A stretch of 64,000 nt of DNA from Lactarius indigo. Its lineage: Eukaryota; Basidiomycota; Agaricomycetes; Russulales; Russulaceae. The notes beneath the pieces are model-generated. The model had not been told where the DNA came from. It did not search any database and saw only the letters and a list, made by a program, of their open reading frames with translations. The first letter of the stretch is position 1. The number at the start of each line of letters is the position of its first letter. The stretch lies in contig JAFKAC010000177.1 of assembly GCA_025766275.1 (NCBI GenBank), forward strand, positions 22,876-86,875, read 5' to 3'. Positions 62,450-64,000 of the stretch are shown piece after piece. A program made the translations under genes and the position numbers.

Positions 62450-63178
62450 TGTACACACTTCATGTCCTAACTCTCGGGGTTTCTTCCTTCCAGTGTGTCA
62501 TGCATGTCATATCTTGTCCAACAGGACCATGTGACTTTGAAAGAGTCAGTGTGTGTGAGTGGCGTCCTGGACGCCAGTGCACACATCACATCTCGACTCT
62601 CGAAGTCTCTTCCTTGAGTGCATTATGTGTGTCATATCTCATCCAACTGGACTGTGCAGTCCAGAAAGAGCCTGTGTGTGTGGGGGGCGTCCTGGACGCC
62701 TGTACACACTTCATGTCCTAACTCTCAGGGTTTCTTCCTTCCAGTGTGTCATGCATGTCATATCTTGTCCAACAGGACCATGTGACTTTGAAAGAGTCAG
62801 TGTGTGTGAGTGGCGTCCTGGACGCCAGTGCACACATCACATCTCGACTCTCGAAGTCTCTTCCTTGAGTGCATTATGTGTGTCATATCTCATCCAACTG
62901 GACTGTGTAGTCCAGAAAGAGCCTGTGTGTGTGGGGGGCGTCCTGGACGCCTGTACACACTTCATGTCCTAACTCTCAGGGTTTCTTCCTTCCAGTGTGT
63001 CATGCATGTCATATCTTGTCCAACAGGACCATGTGACTTTGAAAGAGTCAGCGTGTGTGAGTGGCGTCCTGGACGCCTGTACACACTTCATGTCCTAACT
63101 CTTGGGGTTTCTTCCTTCCAATGTGTCATGCATGTCATATCTTGTCCAACAGGACCATGTGAGTTTGAAAGAGTTAGC
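62450..63178 (+). repeat. Minisatellite with 251-bp higher-order repeat
   Basis: Two related units of about 125 bp alternate: one with GAGTGGCGTCCTGGACGCCA and CATCACATCTCGACTC, the other with GGGGGGCGTCCTGGACGCCT and CTTCATGTCCTAACTC. The pair repeats with a 251-bp period (for example 62559 and 62810), nearly unchanged, for about three periods. Confidence 0.92.
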
Positions 63179-63709
63179 TGATGAACAGCACAAATAGAGA
63201 GCATACTCACAGTGGCAAGGAGACTGTGGTGAGATATGCAGAGAGTGCTTGAAGCAGCAGCAGGGGGTCAGGCAAGAGAAGCAAGAGTGTCTGGCACACA
63301 ACAGTGAGAGAACTGATGTGGACCAGGAGCGTACAAGCACTACTACTTATACTGTACAGAGGTGTGACACTAGTACAAGAGTGGTAACGTAGAGTCACAG
63401 AATACAAGGAGCGTTGTTCTACATACAGGACAAAAGGAGTGTATGAAAAGAGAACAAGGCGACTAGAACAAAGAGAGTCCAGACAAAGATGATATCATAA
63501 TGACATCACAATAAAGAAGAACAAAGGACTGAGTACAATGAAGTGTCCGGAGTGTTCTACATGATGTCATACATGACGCAATGATCAGCGCTAGATTGTA
63601 CAGATCAAATGTAAGTAATCTACAAGTCCAATTAATCTAATCTAAAGCAGTCCATGCTGCAAGTCCGGTCCGTATGAGCCGCTAAGTGCGCAAGGGTCAC
63701 TTATCAACA
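63179..63709 (-). repeat. 3' LTR of a second Copia element
   Basis: 531 bp, same ends as the 612-bp LTR at 40144 (TGATGAACAG...TTATCAACA) but diverged, with small deletions and only one copy of the CTGGCACACA block, so it lacks the 52-bp duplication. Confidence 0.92.
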
Positions 63710-63728
63710 TCTCCCCGTGATCTACAAT

Positions 63729-64000
63729 CTAAGTACACACAAGTCCCATGTCATCGTTGTGCTTCTGTAGCAGGACACGCGGTAGTGACTTTGTAAAGCC
63801 GTCCGCAACCATATCCACAGTAGGAGTTCTAATGAGGGTGATGGTCCCCTTTTCGATGTACTCCCTAATGACATGATGCCGTATGGCAATGTGCTTAGAC
63901 CGTCTCCCAGTGACAGGGTTCAAGGCCAAATCAATGGCACCCTTATTGTCACCATGAAGTGGGATGGGGTCGTCGACCTCGTACCCAAGTTCCGTGAGGA
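63729..64000 (-). CDS. Second Copia polyprotein, C-terminal end (partial)
   Basis: Reads the RNase H end of the Copia polyprotein (NPVTGRRSKHIAIRHHVIRE, then TVDMVADGFTKSLPRVLLQK) to the same stop. One residue differs from the complete copy (REYIE for REYIK). The rest lies beyond the window edge; PPT and LTR precede it at 63710 and 63709. Confidence 0.93.
   Translation of the reverse strand, partial: LTELGYEVDDPIPLHGDNKGAIDLALNPVTGRRSKHIAIRHHVIREYIEKGTITLIRTPTVDMVADGFTKSLPRVLLQKHNDDMGLVCT

Larger units (their letters stand above)
54567..62454 (+). mobile_element. Ty3/Gypsy element B, near copy of A, TSD TGTAC
   Basis: Target duplication TGTAC at 54567-54571 and 62450-62454. LTRs 54572-55141 and 61880-62449, 570 bp each. 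The internal region is about 98-99% identical to A. Gag has two stops; pol and the third ORF are open. It inserted in the minisatellite. Confidence 0.95.

Overview
This window looks like nuclear DNA of a mushroom-type basidiomycete (Agaricomycetes). Genes carry short 40-80 nt introns with GTGAGT/GTACGT-type donors and CTAAC/CTGAC branch points. The window also holds gene families that are multicopy in agaricomycete genomes (DUF6589, a 2OG-Fe dioxygenase-like family, a small SNF2-like helicase family) and chromodomain Ty3/Gypsy and Ty1/Copia elements. The species cannot be named from the sequence. No rRNA, tRNA, CRISPR array or bacterial-style operon was seen.

Layout. 1-6.5 kb: three damaged minus-strand genes (2OG-Fe dioxygenase-like cut by an LTR at the left edge, an Spt5/NGN-like fragment, a DUF6589 gene with an in-frame stop) and a long hairpin repeat. 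6.85-14.76 kb: Gypsy element A, complete, TSD CCACC. 14.8-21.5 kb: a G-rich minisatellite, a TIR element, and pseudogenes of a short-chain dehydrogenase (+) and an amino-acid permease (-). 22.07-27.32 kb: SNF2-like helicase gene with at least three frameshifts and a stop, and a solo LTR inside one intron. 27.8-28.3 kb: minisatellite. 29.7-38.24 kb: a minus-strand paralogue of the helicase N-terminus, split in an exon by Gypsy element C (30239-38132, TSD GTTGA). 39.7-46.8 kb: a satellite split by a complete Copia element (40144-46490, TSD CCTTC, LTRs identical by eye). 49.1-50.5 kb: the 3' part of a LINE, ending abruptly in a 133-bp tandem array. 50.98-53.79 kb: the only clearly intact host-type gene, three exons and 899 residues, of unknown function. 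53.9-63.2 kb: a minisatellite split by Gypsy element B (54572-62449, TSD TGTAC), a near copy of A with a broken gag. 63.18-64 kb: the 3' end of a second Copia element, running off the window.

How the parts work together. A/B and C are two diverged chromovirus lineages with a shared plan. After the LTR and a TT spacer comes an 11-nt primer-binding site, complementary to an LTR segment 33-34 nt downstream of a TATTTAA box. That is the geometry of Tf1-type self-priming. In both lineages gag has no AUG near its start: it opens with GTG in good context, and no ATG occurs in any frame for about 640-760 nt of the inferred transcript. Pol lies in the -1 frame after a shared GGRTTTTC, and ends in an integrase with a chromodomain. 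A third ORF then lies between pol and the 3' LTR; its middle part is recognisably related in both lineages and it is not env-like. The AUG-less gag and this third ORF are the best candidates here for something undescribed. The Copia element differs: one ATG-started polyprotein and a PBS matching the initiator-tRNA-Met anticodon arm.
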